Positions 9,271 to 19,047 are shown, numbered from the stretch's first letter. The stretch: DNA of 64,000 bases from Pediococcus inopinatus (GCF_002982135.1 NZ_CP019981.1:1922001-1986000), one strand, 5' to 3'. Translations and numbers: made by a program. Notes: generated by a model not told the origin, from the letters alone.

Positions 9271-10686
9271 TCACAAAGATAAGGTTTTTTTACGATTTTT
9301 TTGCCAAACTAACGCAATGAGCAATATCAATGCGCTGACAATCAACGCAAATGCAAACCCATAGCTAAAGTGCATCCCATAAATAAACCAGTCTGGGTGC
9401 TGGGCGGGATAGGTGGTCACGCGCCTGCCCGCTTTTTGGCTAATTCCAAAGTACAACAACGATGTTGATAATGATAGTCCTATCGACATTCCAAGATTTC
9501 TAGCGAGCGCTGCAATTGAACCGGCAATCCCTTGATACTGTTTGCCAGCGTTTCCCATGATCATCGGATTATTTTGGAAGGTTCCGTTTGCCAAACCGTA
9601 TAGCATTAACCCCAAAACTAGCCAAACGATTCCCCAGCTAGGTTGGATTAACATAAAAATTGTTTCTGGGATGAGGAAAATAACAAGCGCAATTAACGAA
9701 ACTTTTTCTGCTCCAATATGATCACCAATCATTCCGCCAATTGGTGCCGAAAAGATGTTAAGCAACGGAATCGCCATCAGAATCACACCAGCAATGGCAG
9801 ACGAATACTTTAGCGTTTCTTGAAGATAGTAAGGCATAATCATGTTGTTAAAGTAGCTAACCGCAAACACTAACATGGCCGTAATTACTCCAATTGAAAA
9901 ACCAGCATTCTTGAAAATGTGTAAATCTAATAGGGGTTTTTCTGTATGATTCTCGCGCAAGATAAAAGCCGCAGTACATGCAGCCGCTAGCAGGAATAAA
10001 ATAATGATTTCTGGTTTCATAAAACCCACAGCTTGTCCCCAATAAATAGCCACAAAGAAACTGATAATTGCAAATACATAAGCTAAATATCCCGGATAAT
10101 CCATACTAATTTTTTGAGTTGTTCGGGCTTCCTTAGGGAAAATTTTATGTCCAAAGAAAAAGGCAATTAGCCCAATCGGAACATTAATAAAGAAGATAAA
10201 ATGCCAAGAAAGTGTTGCCAGAATCAGACCACCTAAGCCAGGCCCCATAATGTTGCCCACCTGGACAAAAGAACTGTTCACGCCCAGTGCCACACCATGG
10301 CGATTGCTAGGAAAGATTTGCGTAATAATTCCAAAATTAGTTGCCATTGTCATTGAAGCACCTATTGCTTGCACAATGCGCATGACTAACATCATTGGTA
10401 GATTGACACTAAGGCCACAACCAAGTGATCCAGCCACAAATATTAAAGTGCCAGTTTGAAAAATTTTGATTCTCCCAATTTGATCCGATAACTTTCCGAA
10501 AAAAATTAGTAGCACACATATCAAAACTAGATAAACAGAAACTACCCATTCTGCTTCATTCATTGGTGCGTGAAGGTCACGAGAGAGTTGTGGAACGGCA
10601 ATATTAACAATGCTAGCGTCAATTGTCGACATAAATGAAACCATTGAGGTAGCTAAAAGTAAGGTCCATTGAGAATTTCGTTTCAT
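9271..10686 (-). CDS. MFS exporter, DHA2 (EmrB/QacA) type
   Basis: A 471-residue major-facilitator protein with about 13-14 hydrophobic segments, as in the DHA2 drug:H+ antiporters. Motif D1 is seen as STIDASIVNIAVPQL in helix 1, motif A as GKLSDQIGRIKIF after helix 2 and motif C as MGPGLGGLILATLSWHFIFF in helix 5. A substrate cannot be inferred. No regulator sits next to it, so its control is unclear. The start at 10686 is the first methionine before helix 1. Confidence 0.9.
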   Translation of the reverse strand: MKRNSQWTLLLATSMVSFMSTIDASIVNIAVPQLSRDLHAPMNEAEWVVSVYLVLICVLLIFFGKLSDQIGRIKIFQTGTLIFVAGSLGCGLSVNLPMMLVMRIVQAIGASMTMATNFGIITQIFPSNRHGVALGVNSSFVQVGNIMGPGLGGLILATLSWHFIFFINVPIGLIAFFFGHKIFPKEARTTQKISMDYPGYLAYVFAIISFFVAIYWGQAVGFMKPEIIILFLLAAACTAAFILRENHTEKPLLDLHIFKNAGFSIGVITAMLVFAVSYFNNMIMPYYLQETLKYSSAIAGVILMAIPLLNIFSAPIGGMIGDHIGAEKVSLIALVIFLIPETIFMLIQPSWGIVWLVLGLMLYGLANGTFQNNPMIMGNAGKQYQGIAGSIAALARNLGMSIGLSLSTSLLYFGISQKAGRRVTTYPAQHPDWFIYGMHFSYGFAFALIVSALILLIALVWQKNRKKTLSL

Positions 10687-10816
10687 ATTTATTTACCATC
10701 CACATCTTATAAGCTAGAAATAGTTTACCACTTAACAGGGAGTGCCAGTAGTCGTTTTACTTATAAGCCATAGTCCATTCAGATGCTAAAGTTCAGTGAA
10801 GCTCAAAAATATCCCG

Positions 10817-10856
10817 GAAAAATAACTATTTAAAGTTAAAATCTCCAGGATATTTA
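10817..10856 (-). terminator. possible terminator after the GT8 gene
   Basis: Outer arms AATATCC and GGATATT flank an AT-rich loop immediately after the glycosyltransferase stop codon; the loop is long, so the call is tentative. Confidence 0.4.
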
Positions 10857-10859
10857 TCA

Positions 10860-11693
10860 TTAAGCTGTTTCTTTTACACGTCGCAAAACTTGTTTATATT
10901 GAGCGAATAGATCGTCATACTCGTGTAGTTTCAGTTCATGATGAACCAAATTAATCTGCCACGGTTTTACAGTTAACGTATGAATTAACGGAAAAAACTT
11001 GAAGCTAGTCGTAAAATGCTGAAAAACAGTTGCTGGCTGTACTTGATGCTGTTCATTAAAACGGCTTGATTCAATTCTTTTCTTACGCGTTAGTTTATTT
11101 AATGCCGCTTGGTCTGGCATAATCATTTTTCTGGCTGTACATAGCTTACGACAACGCTCAAAAAAACCATCACGACGAATTTCTTTCAAATTTAGTAATA
11201 AAACTCCAGAATTCATATAATCAAAGATTTTGAGTTCATGTTGAAAAAACCACCGACCGTAATAGTCCAAGACCCCCACAAAGTCTGTTTTTTGAAGAGA
11301 TTGCTCGTAAAATCCTTCAAAAGGGCGCCGTGCAACCACATCGGTATCTAGATACAAGATCCGGTCAGGTAATTCTGGAATTAAATCTGAAAATAGTCGC
11401 AGCATCGAGTAAGGCGTGTACATGGTATTAAGATTAGCCACCGGTAAATGTGCTTGAAAGAGCCTTGTGATATCAATTCTCGTCACACTGCTATCCGGAT
11501 TCTTTGTTTGAGCTTCCTTATTAAGAATATTTACAACAGCATCAGGTAATGCTTGGAATTTTCGTTTATTATCTTTTATTTGAGCAGTCAAAACATAGAT
11601 TGAAAGAGGTTGATCGCTATTTTTTAAAAGCGACAGTACCGAAATAATTAGCCCATCAGCCATGTTCGCATCCCCACAATACAAAACATTCAT
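10860..11693 (-). CDS. glycosyltransferase family 8 protein
   Basis: A 277-residue GT8 enzyme, a retaining transferase that uses UDP-glucose or UDP-galactose with a metal ion. The metal-binding DxD is D116/D118 in RILYLDTDVVARRP; the N-terminal NVLYCGDANMADGLIISVLSLL is the family's nucleotide-sugar strand, and YMNSGVLLLNLKEIRR is the conserved acceptor-site block. Members in Gram-positive bacteria decorate wall polymers, lipopolysaccharide-like glycans or serine-rich glycoproteins. There is no membrane segment. It stands alone rather than in a glycan cluster, so the acceptor is unknown. Confidence 0.88.
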   Translation of the reverse strand: MNVLYCGDANMADGLIISVLSLLKNSDQPLSIYVLTAQIKDNKRKFQALPDAVVNILNKEAQTKNPDSSVTRIDITRLFQAHLPVANLNTMYTPYSMLRLFSDLIPELPDRILYLDTDVVARRPFEGFYEQSLQKTDFVGVLDYYGRWFFQHELKIFDYMNSGVLLLNLKEIRRDGFFERCRKLCTARKMIMPDQAALNKLTRKKRIESSRFNEQHQVQPATVFQHFTTSFKFFPLIHTLTVKPWQINLVHHELKLHEYDDLFAQYKQVLRRVKETA

Positions 11694-11846
11694 TTTAGGT
11701 TCCCCCCTCTAAAACAGAATTCTTACATCGCTCCCATTGTATCATGACCGCTATGTTCCAACTCCAATCACTAAAGCGGTCAACCTTTTAATTGGCTCTT
11801 AATCATTCATCACAATTATTTAGGTTTACGTGCTTTTAAGTTATTT

Positions 11847-11862
11847 TGTTCCACGTGAAACA
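11847..11862 (+). other. parS-like ParB (Spo0J) binding site, left
   Basis: TGTTCCACGTGAAACA matches the Firmicutes parS consensus TGTTNCACGTGAAACA at every defined position. It lies between the GT8 and SDR genes, about 11.6 kb left of dnaA. ParB loaded here would promote origin segregation and SMC loading. Confidence 0.85.
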
Positions 11863-11882
11863 TCACTTGAACTATTTTTAGA

Positions 11883-12788
11883 TTAATTTTCCAACAATCC
11901 TGGCAGTGTCTCACCACTACTTAATTTTGTGTACACGACACTTCGATTCCATAACTCCAGGGCATAATTTGTGTTGTAAGAAAGTTCTGATGTTCTTTTT
12001 AAGTGAGTGCTTCGATCGTAATACTTTCCTGAAACTTGCACATCATCTGAATTCATTGCAAGCTCCGCCAATGCTGTTGATGATTGATCCAGCGATCCAT
12101 CTCGATCAACTATCTTTGCAAAAATAGCTCCTGCAATCCCCATTAGCTTTTTTGACATAAAATTTGTATCCACCATAAACCCTGGATTAAAGGCATTTAC
12201 TGTAATTGCAGAATGAATTCGTGTTAATCTTTTTGAAAGTTCGTAGACAAAGTAAAGATTACATAATTTAGAATATGAATAGCGTTTAAAACTTTTAGCA
12301 AGCTTCTCATCGGGCTTGGCGAGCATTGCTGTCCCAGGCCAACTAATTTTTGGTCCAGGTGGACAATGCATATCACTACTAACAACCAAAATTTTTGCTG
12401 AAGTTTCCATGTACGGTAAAAGTAAATTTGTAAGCAGGAAATGACCCAAATGATTCGTTTCAAACACAATATCAAATCCATCTGCCGTTTGTCCTGTATG
12501 GCTACCGCTAATGCCGGCATTGCAGATTAGGCCATCCAATAAAGGTAACTTTTGTTCTTTGTATTGTGCCACAAACCCTCGAACCGAAGCCAAGGAAGAA
12601 ACGTCCAGCTTCATCGCAAGAATATTTGGATTACCAGTTTCTTTGGTAAGAATGGCTTTTGCTGTATCAGCCTTCTTTTCATTTCGACAGGCTAAAATTA
12701 TTTGATATTTATCTGAGTATTCGGCAATGTGTTTCGCACATTCAAAGCCAAGGCCTGAGTTTCCTCCTGTAATCATAATCGTTTTCAT
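11883..12788 (-). CDS. SDR-family oxidoreductase
   Basis: A 301-residue short-chain dehydrogenase/reductase. The dinucleotide-binding motif TGGNSGLG is at residues 7-14, NAG at 90-92, the serines of VVSSD at 137-138 and the catalytic Y170-xxx-K174 (YSYSK). The overall pattern, including NHLGHFLLTNLLLP, resembles the retinol-dehydrogenase/protochlorophyllide-reductase branch of the superfamily, usually NADPH-linked, but the substrate cannot be inferred. The gene is monocistronic. Confidence 0.88.
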   Translation of the reverse strand: MKTIMITGGNSGLGFECAKHIAEYSDKYQIILACRNEKKADTAKAILTKETGNPNILAMKLDVSSLASVRGFVAQYKEQKLPLLDGLICNAGISGSHTGQTADGFDIVFETNHLGHFLLTNLLLPYMETSAKILVVSSDMHCPPGPKISWPGTAMLAKPDEKLAKSFKRYSYSKLCNLYFVYELSKRLTRIHSAITVNAFNPGFMVDTNFMSKKLMGIAGAIFAKIVDRDGSLDQSSTALAELAMNSDDVQVSGKYYDRSTHLKRTSELSYNTNYALELWNRSVVYTKLSSGETLPGLLEN

Positions 12789-12938
12789 ATAATTTGAAGC
12801 TCTCCTATCGTTTGCAAAATTTAGCTTAATTTAAGTTCAGGATAGTTCTTAAATATGCTTTCTTTAATCAAAATTAGTTTAGCATATCAGGTAATCGGTA
12901 CCGAATTATTTGCACAATCCATTTTTAAACAAAATAAA

Positions 12939-12967
12939 AGAAGACCATTTCAACGGCCTCCTTTTGT
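12939..12967 (-). terminator. imperfect terminator of the LytTR-MFS operon
   Basis: Arms AAAAGAAGACC and GGCCTCCTTTT pair with two mismatches, just after the MFS stop codon. The A-rich plus-strand flank gives a U-run in the minus transcript. Confidence 0.55.
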
Positions 12968-12984
12968 ATCCAGATATTTGATAA

Positions 12985-14274
12985 TTAGTTAGTTTCATTC
13001 ATCGGTGTACTGACTTTGTTTTCAGGTAGTTTCAACAATTTTTGTTTAGACAAAATAGCCAAAATTAGGATGGTTAACGCCAATAAAATAACACCGGTGA
13101 TAATAAAAATTGGAAAAGCAATAACATGATCAAACAAAGCACCAAATATGAGTGTTCCAATCGGCATAAGTAGCATGCTAATGGTCCCATCAAGTGAAAA
13201 AATCCGTCCTTGCATATTTTCTGGAATTAACTGCTGCATGAAGGTATTAATTGGTGTATTGATAAAAATCAAGACCAACCCGTTAAGCATATTTAATCCT
13301 ATAAAATATAGGGTGTTTAATCCTTGTGACCACCCCATAATTTCGGGCACTCCCGTGATAGTAATAATAACTGCTAAACACATCAAATTTAAATAAGAAG
13401 TAACGACTGGGTGCCGTTTTAATTTCATAAAGCTTAACAAGACACCCCCTAAAAACATCCCAACTGCAAACGCGGAATCCGTCACGCCATATTGAGTGTT
13501 CGATAATTTTAAAGTGGTGACTAACAAATAAGGTTCACCAACATTTAACGCCGAAAAGAAAAGGTTAATTGCAGCTGAAGAACCGACTAAAATTGCCATC
13601 AATCGTTGACTTCTTAGGTAGCGAATCCCAGAACTAAAATTTTGCCAAACCGTTTCCGAAGACTCTTCCGGCTCTGTTTCAGACTGTTGCACCACTCGGG
13701 GTTTAAAGCGGAGCAACACAATACCCACTAAAGCAATGAGCTCAAACCCCACCTCAATGATCGCAAAAGTATCAATCGACACAAGGGTATAAACAAACGC
13801 ACCAATGATTGGGGCCAAGAAAGTCGCTAACGATGCAAAGGATTGGTTCAACGAATTCACCTTTTGTAATTCATCTGAATCAAACAATTGTACCAAACTG
13901 GCGGTTAGCGTTGTACTTAAAAAATTGTCTGTAACCTGAAGCACAATGATTAAAGTAATTAGTTCTGGATAGTACTGAACTGGCCAGAGTTTAAAGGCCA
14001 CGGCGAATAGCAGAAGACCCATACTAGTTCCAATCTGGGCAAGAATCATAATTCGCCGATGTTTCATGGTGTCTACAACATACCCCACAAATGGCGTTAA
14101 AATTAACGAAACAATCGGCCCCGTAATTAAGGAAACTCCCATCCCTAGAGCTGATCCGGTTCGATGGAGAATGTAGAGACCAATTGCAAAAGACAGCATG
14201 CCACTGCCGAATGTCCCAGTGAACTTGATGACTAACATTTTAACTGTTTGTGCTGTTAATTTAGGTTTATTCAT
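12985..14274 (-). CDS. MFS transporter (Mef-like multidrug type), operon with LytTR regulator
   Basis: A 429-residue major-facilitator protein with 12 predicted helices, resembling macrolide-efflux (Mef) and related MDR permeases: KFTGTFGSGMLSFAIGLYILHRTGSALGMG in helices 1-2 and motif-A-like GYVVDTMKHRRIM. GGAGG lies before the ATG at 14274. It is the last gene of a three-gene transcript with the LytTR regulator and the toastrack membrane protein, 33 bp behind the latter. That context suggests export linked to envelope or antimicrobial stress, which is inference. Confidence 0.88.
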   Translation of the reverse strand: MNKPKLTAQTVKMLVIKFTGTFGSGMLSFAIGLYILHRTGSALGMGVSLITGPIVSLILTPFVGYVVDTMKHRRIMILAQIGTSMGLLLFAVAFKLWPVQYYPELITLIIVLQVTDNFLSTTLTASLVQLFDSDELQKVNSLNQSFASLATFLAPIIGAFVYTLVSIDTFAIIEVGFELIALVGIVLLRFKPRVVQQSETEPEESSETVWQNFSSGIRYLRSQRLMAILVGSSAAINLFFSALNVGEPYLLVTTLKLSNTQYGVTDSAFAVGMFLGGVLLSFMKLKRHPVVTSYLNLMCLAVIITITGVPEIMGWSQGLNTLYFIGLNMLNGLVLIFINTPINTFMQQLIPENMQGRIFSLDGTISMLLMPIGTLIFGALFDHVIAFPIFIITGVILLALTILILAILSKQKLLKLPENKVSTPMNETN

Positions 14275-14307
14275 GATACCAACCTCCTGAGATGACCCTC
14301 AGTTTCC

Positions 14308-15051
14308 TTAAACGTAATAAACTTCAATATCTCCAAGCTTGAAATTCCCTGTAATAAAGACTTTCGGACCTGTTTTTGTGGGTGTAAGTCCTTTTTCGCC
14401 AAGATCTGCCATGAGCGAATTTAAATTCATTTGAACATCCCACTCCTTAGGAATATACAAACTAACATCGCCCATGCTACCGTTAAGCTCAATTTTGACC
14501 TGATCTTCAACAACCGTAGCATGATCAAAATATACTTTGACATCGCCCATAGTGACGTTGATAACCGCCTGCTGGAAATTGTCAGACTGCACATAGCGGA
14601 TGGTACTTCCCATCCGGACGTTAACTTCAACGTAGGATTCATAGTCAGTTGAAGTTGTATCCGAAAAATGTTGACCCGTATAATTACCCGTCTTTTCAAA
14701 AGTAATGTGGGCGTGATGCCGGCTTAGTTTTCGTTTAAATGGCTGGAGTACAAGTGATAAACCAATACTCAATAACAATGCGGCTCCTAGAATCGTCCAT
14801 GGTACTAAGCTCGTGATCCCCAATGGCTTGGCATATAACAAACTAAGGAAGGCTAAACTAAAAACTGTTCCCGAAACACTAAAGTAGACGATGCTTTTAA
14901 TGGTTGCGGCCACTAGGATCAGCGTTAAAACTAACATCCAGAAACCAATATGATATGAAAATCGTCCCATTTTACTAGCCACGAGAATGCCCGCACAGGC
15001 TAGAAAGAATAATCCCCAAAACCAGTGGCCCCATTTTGTTTTTTCATTCAT
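14308..15051 (-). CDS. LiaF-like membrane protein with C-terminal toastrack domain
   Basis: A 247-residue protein with four predicted helices in the first 115 residues, then a soluble domain with repeated short strands: GSTIRYVQSDNFQQAVINVTMGDVKVYFD and GSMGDVSLYIPKEWDVQMN. These GD[V/I]xxY repeats are typical of the LiaF/YvqF C-terminal toastrack fold that restrains envelope-stress sensing in other Firmicutes. The gene begins 6 bp after the LytTR stop, with GAGGT as its ribosome site, so the two are translated together. A role as sensor or brake for the LytTR protein is inference from this pairing. Confidence 0.8.
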   Translation of the reverse strand: MNEKTKWGHWFWGLFFLACAGILVASKMGRFSYHIGFWMLVLTLILVAATIKSIVYFSVSGTVFSLAFLSLLYAKPLGITSLVPWTILGAALLLSIGLSLVLQPFKRKLSRHHAHITFEKTGNYTGQHFSDTTSTDYESYVEVNVRMGSTIRYVQSDNFQQAVINVTMGDVKVYFDHATVVEDQVKIELNGSMGDVSLYIPKEWDVQMNLNSLMADLGEKGLTPTKTGPKVFITGNFKLGDIEVYYV

Positions 15052-15057
15052 TGATGT

Positions 15058-15507
15058 TTACCTCATTTCATTTAATCGTTCTTGTAGTTGTTTATAATAA
15101 CGGCGTGATGCGTAAACCTGCTTATGCGTGTTCCGAAACGAAACCAAACAATTTGAAATTGATTTTGTTAGCGCACTGACCTGATATAAATTGAGAACTG
15201 CCGATTTGGACACTTGGAGAAAATAACCAGGTAGCGTGTCTGTTAACTCATATAAATGCAATTTACTTGTATAAATATCATCTGCCGTATGTATTTGTAA
15301 TCGTCGATCGGCTGTCTCTACAAAAAGAATCGTATCTAACTTCACAAAATATTCTGTGGTGCCTTGATAACAAGTAATGGTGTCATGATCCGGAAGTGGT
15401 TTTTCAAGCCATCGTTTGATTTGTTCCGCCCTCGGATCACCACTTGCTGCTTTAATAATAATTTCAGGCTCGGTTAACGATTCGTCAATTTCTAATCTTA
15501 CTTTCAT
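15058..15507 (-). CDS. LytTR-domain DNA-binding regulator
   Basis: A 149-residue protein with no receiver domain. The C-terminal 100 residues form a LytTR DNA-binding domain: ITCYQGTTEYFVKLDTILFVETADRRLQIHT, then the recognition part PGYFLQVSKSAVLNLYQVSALTKS. Such stand-alone LytTR proteins in lactobacilli are usually encoded with a partner membrane protein, as here. GGAGG precedes the ATG. A pair of direct repeats exactly 21 bp apart (15586 and 15607) lies upstream and fits the spacing of LytTR half-sites, suggesting autoregulation. Confidence 0.88.
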   Translation of the reverse strand: MKVRLEIDESLTEPEIIIKAASGDPRAEQIKRWLEKPLPDHDTITCYQGTTEYFVKLDTILFVETADRRLQIHTADDIYTSKLHLYELTDTLPGYFLQVSKSAVLNLYQVSALTKSISNCLVSFRNTHKQVYASRRYYKQLQERLNEMR

Positions 15508-15585
15508 TCACGCCGCCTCCTTCCTAATGTGCCTGTTATTATTAGACTACATTTATTTGCATAAAGGAATACTTTTTGTTTAAAC

Positions 15586-15616
15586 GGCCAAAAATTATGC
15601 TTAAGTGGTCAAAAAA
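15586..15616. promoter_or_regulatory. candidate LytTR operator (21-bp spaced direct repeats)
   Basis: GGCCAAAAAT at 15586 and GGTCAAAAAA at 15607 are near-identical repeats with a 21-bp period, two helical turns, the usual arrangement for LytTR dimers. The site lies between the divergent LytTR operon and the leader-controlled MFS gene, so it could act on either. Confidence 0.4.
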
Positions 15617-15717
15617 GATTTTAAATATCTGAAAATCAGTATTAATTGCTTAGCTACCAGCATTTTGGTATCCTATTTTAAAATAGTAAATCACTCAGTC
15701 TGTAAAGGAGCTTTAAA

Positions 15718-15765
15718 TTGACAAAAATATTCGTAGTAAAAGTTGTAACTAATCAAACAAATTAA
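15718..15765 (+). CDS. candidate leader peptide of the MFS gene, IFVV core
   Basis: A 15-codon ORF, MTKIFVVKVVTNQTN, beginning with TTG at 15718 and preceded by AAAGGAG with a 7-nt spacer. It ends 46 nt before the MFS start codon. IFVV at residues 4-7 resembles the IFVI core on which ribosomes stall in ErmCL-type macrolide leaders. Between this ORF and the MFS gene, CAGTGAT and ATCGCTG can form a hairpin, and CTTTAA in the leader can pair with TTAAAG of the MFS ribosome site. Translational attenuation is therefore plausible but untested. Confidence 0.5.
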   Translation: MTKIFVVKVVTNQTN

Positions 15766-15810
15766 ATTTCAGTGATGCTAATGGTATCGCTGCATTAAAG
15801 GAGATTAGTT

Positions 15811-16989
15811 ATGCAACTACATTGGCAAAAACAAGGTTATCTATTCTTGGCAAGTCAAAACATTTCATTATTCGGCACAATGGTCACTGGATATGCCATT
15901 ACTTGGTACATCAGTTTAACGACCAACTCAGGGTTGTGGCTGGCATTAGCCACTGTAAGCACCTTGCTGCCACAAATTTTAATCAGCTTAATTAGTGGTT
16001 CCTGGGCTGATCGTTATTCACGTAAATGGTTAATTATAGGAGCCGATGGCGGTATTGCATTACTCACACTCGGCTTATCAATCATCTGGGAATTAGGCTT
16101 TCATTCTTTACCTTGGTTACTGATCTTTGCTGCTTTACGATCAGTTGGGCAAGGCATTCAGCAACCAGCAGTCAGTTCTGCTTACCCACAGTTAGTTCCA
16201 GAAAAAGAACTTACCCGAATTAACGGAATCAATCAGACACTTATGTCCCTATCAACGCTATTGTCACCAATGGTTGGTGGGTTAATTCTAGCAAATTTTG
16301 ATTTATATTGGGCTTTGATGATCGACGTTGTGACCGCTATAGTTGAACTATTATGTATGTTCCAAATCAAACTAAAACCTGTTAAATCAGACAAAAAACA
16401 GACTCCGTCAACGGACTTTTTGACTGGTTTTAAATATCTTTTCGGCAATTCAATTCTGCGTCGCCTTTTTACGATTAATGCCCTTTCATTTCTACTAATG
16501 ACTCCAGCAACCGTACTAAGTTTATTATTAATTCAACGACAATTTGGTGCTACAGTCAGTTATTTAACACTTCAAGAGGTTGTATGGGCCAGTGGTTCAA
16601 TTATGAGTGGTTTAATTGTTGCCAAACACAAAGCCTTTAAAAACAATTCACGCGTCTTAGGGCTGGCTATTGGTGCTTTTGCTATAACTATGGTCCTTAT
16701 GGGATTCATGCCTAATATTTGGCTTTATCTAGGCGCAATGTTTCTTGCCGGTTGGAGTATGCCATTTATTATGACAACTCAAGCAGTTATCATCCAAACG
16801 ACGGCTGCTCCTGACTTTATGGGTCGCACATTTGCCAATTATCAGATGATCGGTAATCTTATGCTTCTAATAGGGAGTTTGACACTCGGACCGCTTGCAG
16901 ATGTGATACCATTAATATGGATTTTCATCACCTGTGGCTTACTGCTACTAATTTCGGCTATCTGGTATTTAAAGGCAACACAATATTAA
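15811..16989 (+). CDS. MFS transporter (Mef-like), leader-preceded
   Basis: A 392-residue permease with 12 predicted helices. NISLFGTMVTGYAITWYISLTT is the first helix, and GSWADRYSRKWLIIGAD is the motif-A loop, closest in style to macrolide-efflux MFS proteins. AAAGGAG lies before the ATG at 15811. The upstream leader ORF at 15718-15765 with an IFVV core suggests antibiotic-inducible translation. It is read away from the LytTR operon and ends at a strong bidirectional terminator. Substrate specificity cannot be read from sequence. Confidence 0.88.
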   Translation: MQLHWQKQGYLFLASQNISLFGTMVTGYAITWYISLTTNSGLWLALATVSTLLPQILISLISGSWADRYSRKWLIIGADGGIALLTLGLSIIWELGFHSLPWLLIFAALRSVGQGIQQPAVSSAYPQLVPEKELTRINGINQTLMSLSTLLSPMVGGLILANFDLYWALMIDVVTAIVELLCMFQIKLKPVKSDKKQTPSTDFLTGFKYLFGNSILRRLFTINALSFLLMTPATVLSLLLIQRQFGATVSYLTLQEVVWASGSIMSGLIVAKHKAFKNNSRVLGLAIGAFAITMVLMGFMPNIWLYLGAMFLAGWSMPFIMTTQAVIIQTTAAPDFMGRTFANYQMIGNLMLLIGSLTLGPLADVIPLIWIFITCGLLLLISAIWYLKATQY

Positions 16990-17002
16990 GAGTCGAACAT
17001 CT

Positions 17003-17043
17003 AAAAAAAACGCCACTATCAATTAAATGATAGTGGCGTTTTT
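17003..17043. terminator. bidirectional terminator between MFS gene and mnmG
   Basis: A perfect 11-bp stem (CGCCACTATCA / TGATAGTGGCG) with loop ATTAAA, an A8 run before and T6 after, serving both convergent genes. Confidence 0.95.
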
Positions 17044-17063
17044 GATAACTAGACACTTTTAGC

Positions 17064-18971
17064 TTATTTAACTTTAGCAATTCTACCTTGTTCAATATAA
17101 ACACTTAAAATTGCGATATCCGCGGGATTCACACCACTAATGCGACTTGCTTGTGCAATTGTTTGTGGTTGAATCTTTTGCAGCTTTTGGCGACCTTCTG
17201 TAGCTAAGCCATTAATTGCTTCATAATCAATATGATCTGGAATCTTTTTAGCTTCCATTTTCTTCAAACGTTCTACACGTTCTTTAGCTTTCTTAATGTA
17301 CCCTGCATATTTAATTTCAATTTCAACTTGTTCAACAACCCGCCGATCCAATTCTTTATCTGGAGCCGGAATAAATTGTAACAAGTCTTGATACGTAACT
17401 TCTGGACGACGTAAAAATTCTGAGGCTAGCACACCATCCTTTAATTCGTGTCCACCTTTAGAAATAAGAAATTCACTTACTTGTTTGGGCTTAATCCGAA
17501 TTGTATCCAAACGATGAAGTTCATTTTCGATTTCTTCTTTTTTATTCAAATAGCCTTGATAACGATCATTGTCAATCAAACCAAGCTCATGACCCATTTC
17601 TGTTAATCGTAAATCAGCATTATCATGTCGTAAAATCAAACGATATTCTGCACGACTTGTAAGTAAACGATAAGGTTCTTTAGTTCCCTTTGTCACTAAA
17701 TCGTCAATCATGACACCGATATAGGCATCGCTTCGTTTCAAGGTAAATTGACCATTATCCAATGCGCTTAATCCAGCATTAATCCCAGCCATTAGACCTT
17801 GACCAGCAGCTTCTTCATAACCGGATGTCCCATTTGTTTGCCCAGCGGTATACAAATTCTTAACGATCTTGGTTTCCAAAGTTGGTTTCAATTGGTAAGG
17901 AGCAACCACGTCGTACTCAATGGCATAGCCCGGACGCATCATTTCAGCGTCTTCTAAACCTTTGATGGAATGTAAGATTTCTTGCTGAACTTCTTCTGGC
18001 ATTGAAGTTGAAAGTCCTTGAACATACCATTCATCAGTGTTTCGGCCTTCAGGCTCAAGAAACAACTGATGATGATCCTTATCAGCAAAGCGGACAATTT
18101 TATCTTCAATTGAAGGACAATAACGAGGTCCAACCCCTTCAATTAATCCTGAAAACATTGGTGCACGATCCAAGTTTTTGCGAATAATTTTGTGTGTATA
18201 CTCATTGGTATAAGTTAACCAACATGAAAGCTGGTTCTTTACATCGATATAATCACTATCCGGCGTTGTAAAACTAAAGTGATTAGGTTCTTCATCACCA
18301 GGTTGCTCTTCCGTTTCATCATAATGAATTGTGCCACCATCCACACGCGGTGGTGTTCCCGTTTTAAACCGTTCCAGGTTAAATCCGTAACTTAATAAAT
18401 TTTTGGTTAATTCCATAGCCGGTTGTGAGTTATTTGGACCTGAAGAATACATCAATTCTCCAATAATGATCTTCCCACGAGCAGCAGTTCCCAAAGTTAG
18501 TACCACACTTTTTGCATGATAACGTGCGCCGGTGTTTGTGATAACTCCTTTACATACGCCATCCTCAACAATCAGATCATCCACAATGCCTTGACGAAGG
18601 GTTAAATTAGGTTCATCTTCAATCGTCTTTTTCATTTGTGCATGATAGGCATGTTTGTCTGCTTGTGCTCGCAACGCACGAACAGCTGGACCTTTACCTG
18701 TGTTCAGCATTCTCATCTGGACATAGGTTTTATCGATGTTTTTACCCATTTCACCGCCAAGGGCATCAATTTCCCGAACTACAATTCCTTTTGCGGGACC
18801 GCCGACAGATGGATTACATGGCATAAAAGCAACCATATCTAAATTAATTGTCATTAATAATGTTTTATTGCCCATTCTTGCTGCCGCTAAAGCTGCCTCT
18901 GAACCAGCGTGTCCAGCACCAACCACGATAACATCATAGTCTCGGCCTGCGTACTGTTTTACTTCTGTCAT
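17064..18971 (-). CDS. mnmG: tRNA uridine-5-carboxymethylaminomethyl synthase, MnmG subunit
   Basis: A 635-residue FAD enzyme that, with MnmE, installs the (carboxymethyl)aminomethyl group at wobble U34 of several tRNAs. The FAD-binding motif [19 protein letters not shown] is at residues 16-34; [22 protein letters not shown] is the invariant substrate/tetrahydrofolate block, and [16 protein letters not shown] lies in the tRNA-binding part. The C-terminus ([21 protein letters not shown]) is the MnmE-contact helical domain. It lies 76 bp after mnmE and is probably co-transcribed with it. The rsmG-parA-parB genes that often follow are absent. Confidence 0.97.
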   Translation of the reverse strand: MTEVKQYAGRDYDVIVVGAGHAGSEAALAAARMGNKTLLMTINLDMVAFMPCNPSVGGPAKGIVVREIDALGGEMGKNIDKTYVQMRMLNTGKGPAVRALRAQADKHAYHAQMKKTIEDEPNLTLRQGIVDDLIVEDGVCKGVITNTGARYHAKSVVLTLGTAARGKIIIGELMYSSGPNNSQPAMELTKNLLSYGFNLERFKTGTPPRVDGGTIHYDETEEQPGDEEPNHFSFTTPDSDYIDVKNQLSCWLTYTNEYTHKIIRKNLDRAPMFSGLIEGVGPRYCPSIEDKIVRFADKDHHQLFLEPEGRNTDEWYVQGLSTSMPEEVQQEILHSIKGLEDAEMMRPGYAIEYDVVAPYQLKPTLETKIVKNLYTAGQTNGTSGYEEAAGQGLMAGINAGLSALDNGQFTLKRSDAYIGVMIDDLVTKGTKEPYRLLTSRAEYRLILRHDNADLRLTEMGHELGLIDNDRYQGYLNKKEEIENELHRLDTIRIKPKQVSEFLISKGGHELKDGVLASEFLRRPEVTYQDLLQFIPAPDKELDRRVVEQVEIEIKYAGYIKKAKERVERLKKMEAKKIPDHIDYEAINGLATEGRQKLQKIQPQTIAQASRISGVNPADIAILSVYIEQGRIAKVK

Positions 18972-19047
18972 GCCTTTTCCTCCACCATTTGAGCTTCAAT
19001 CAGCTTCATAATTTGTTTTATAATTAACTTCATTTAACTTAATTTAC

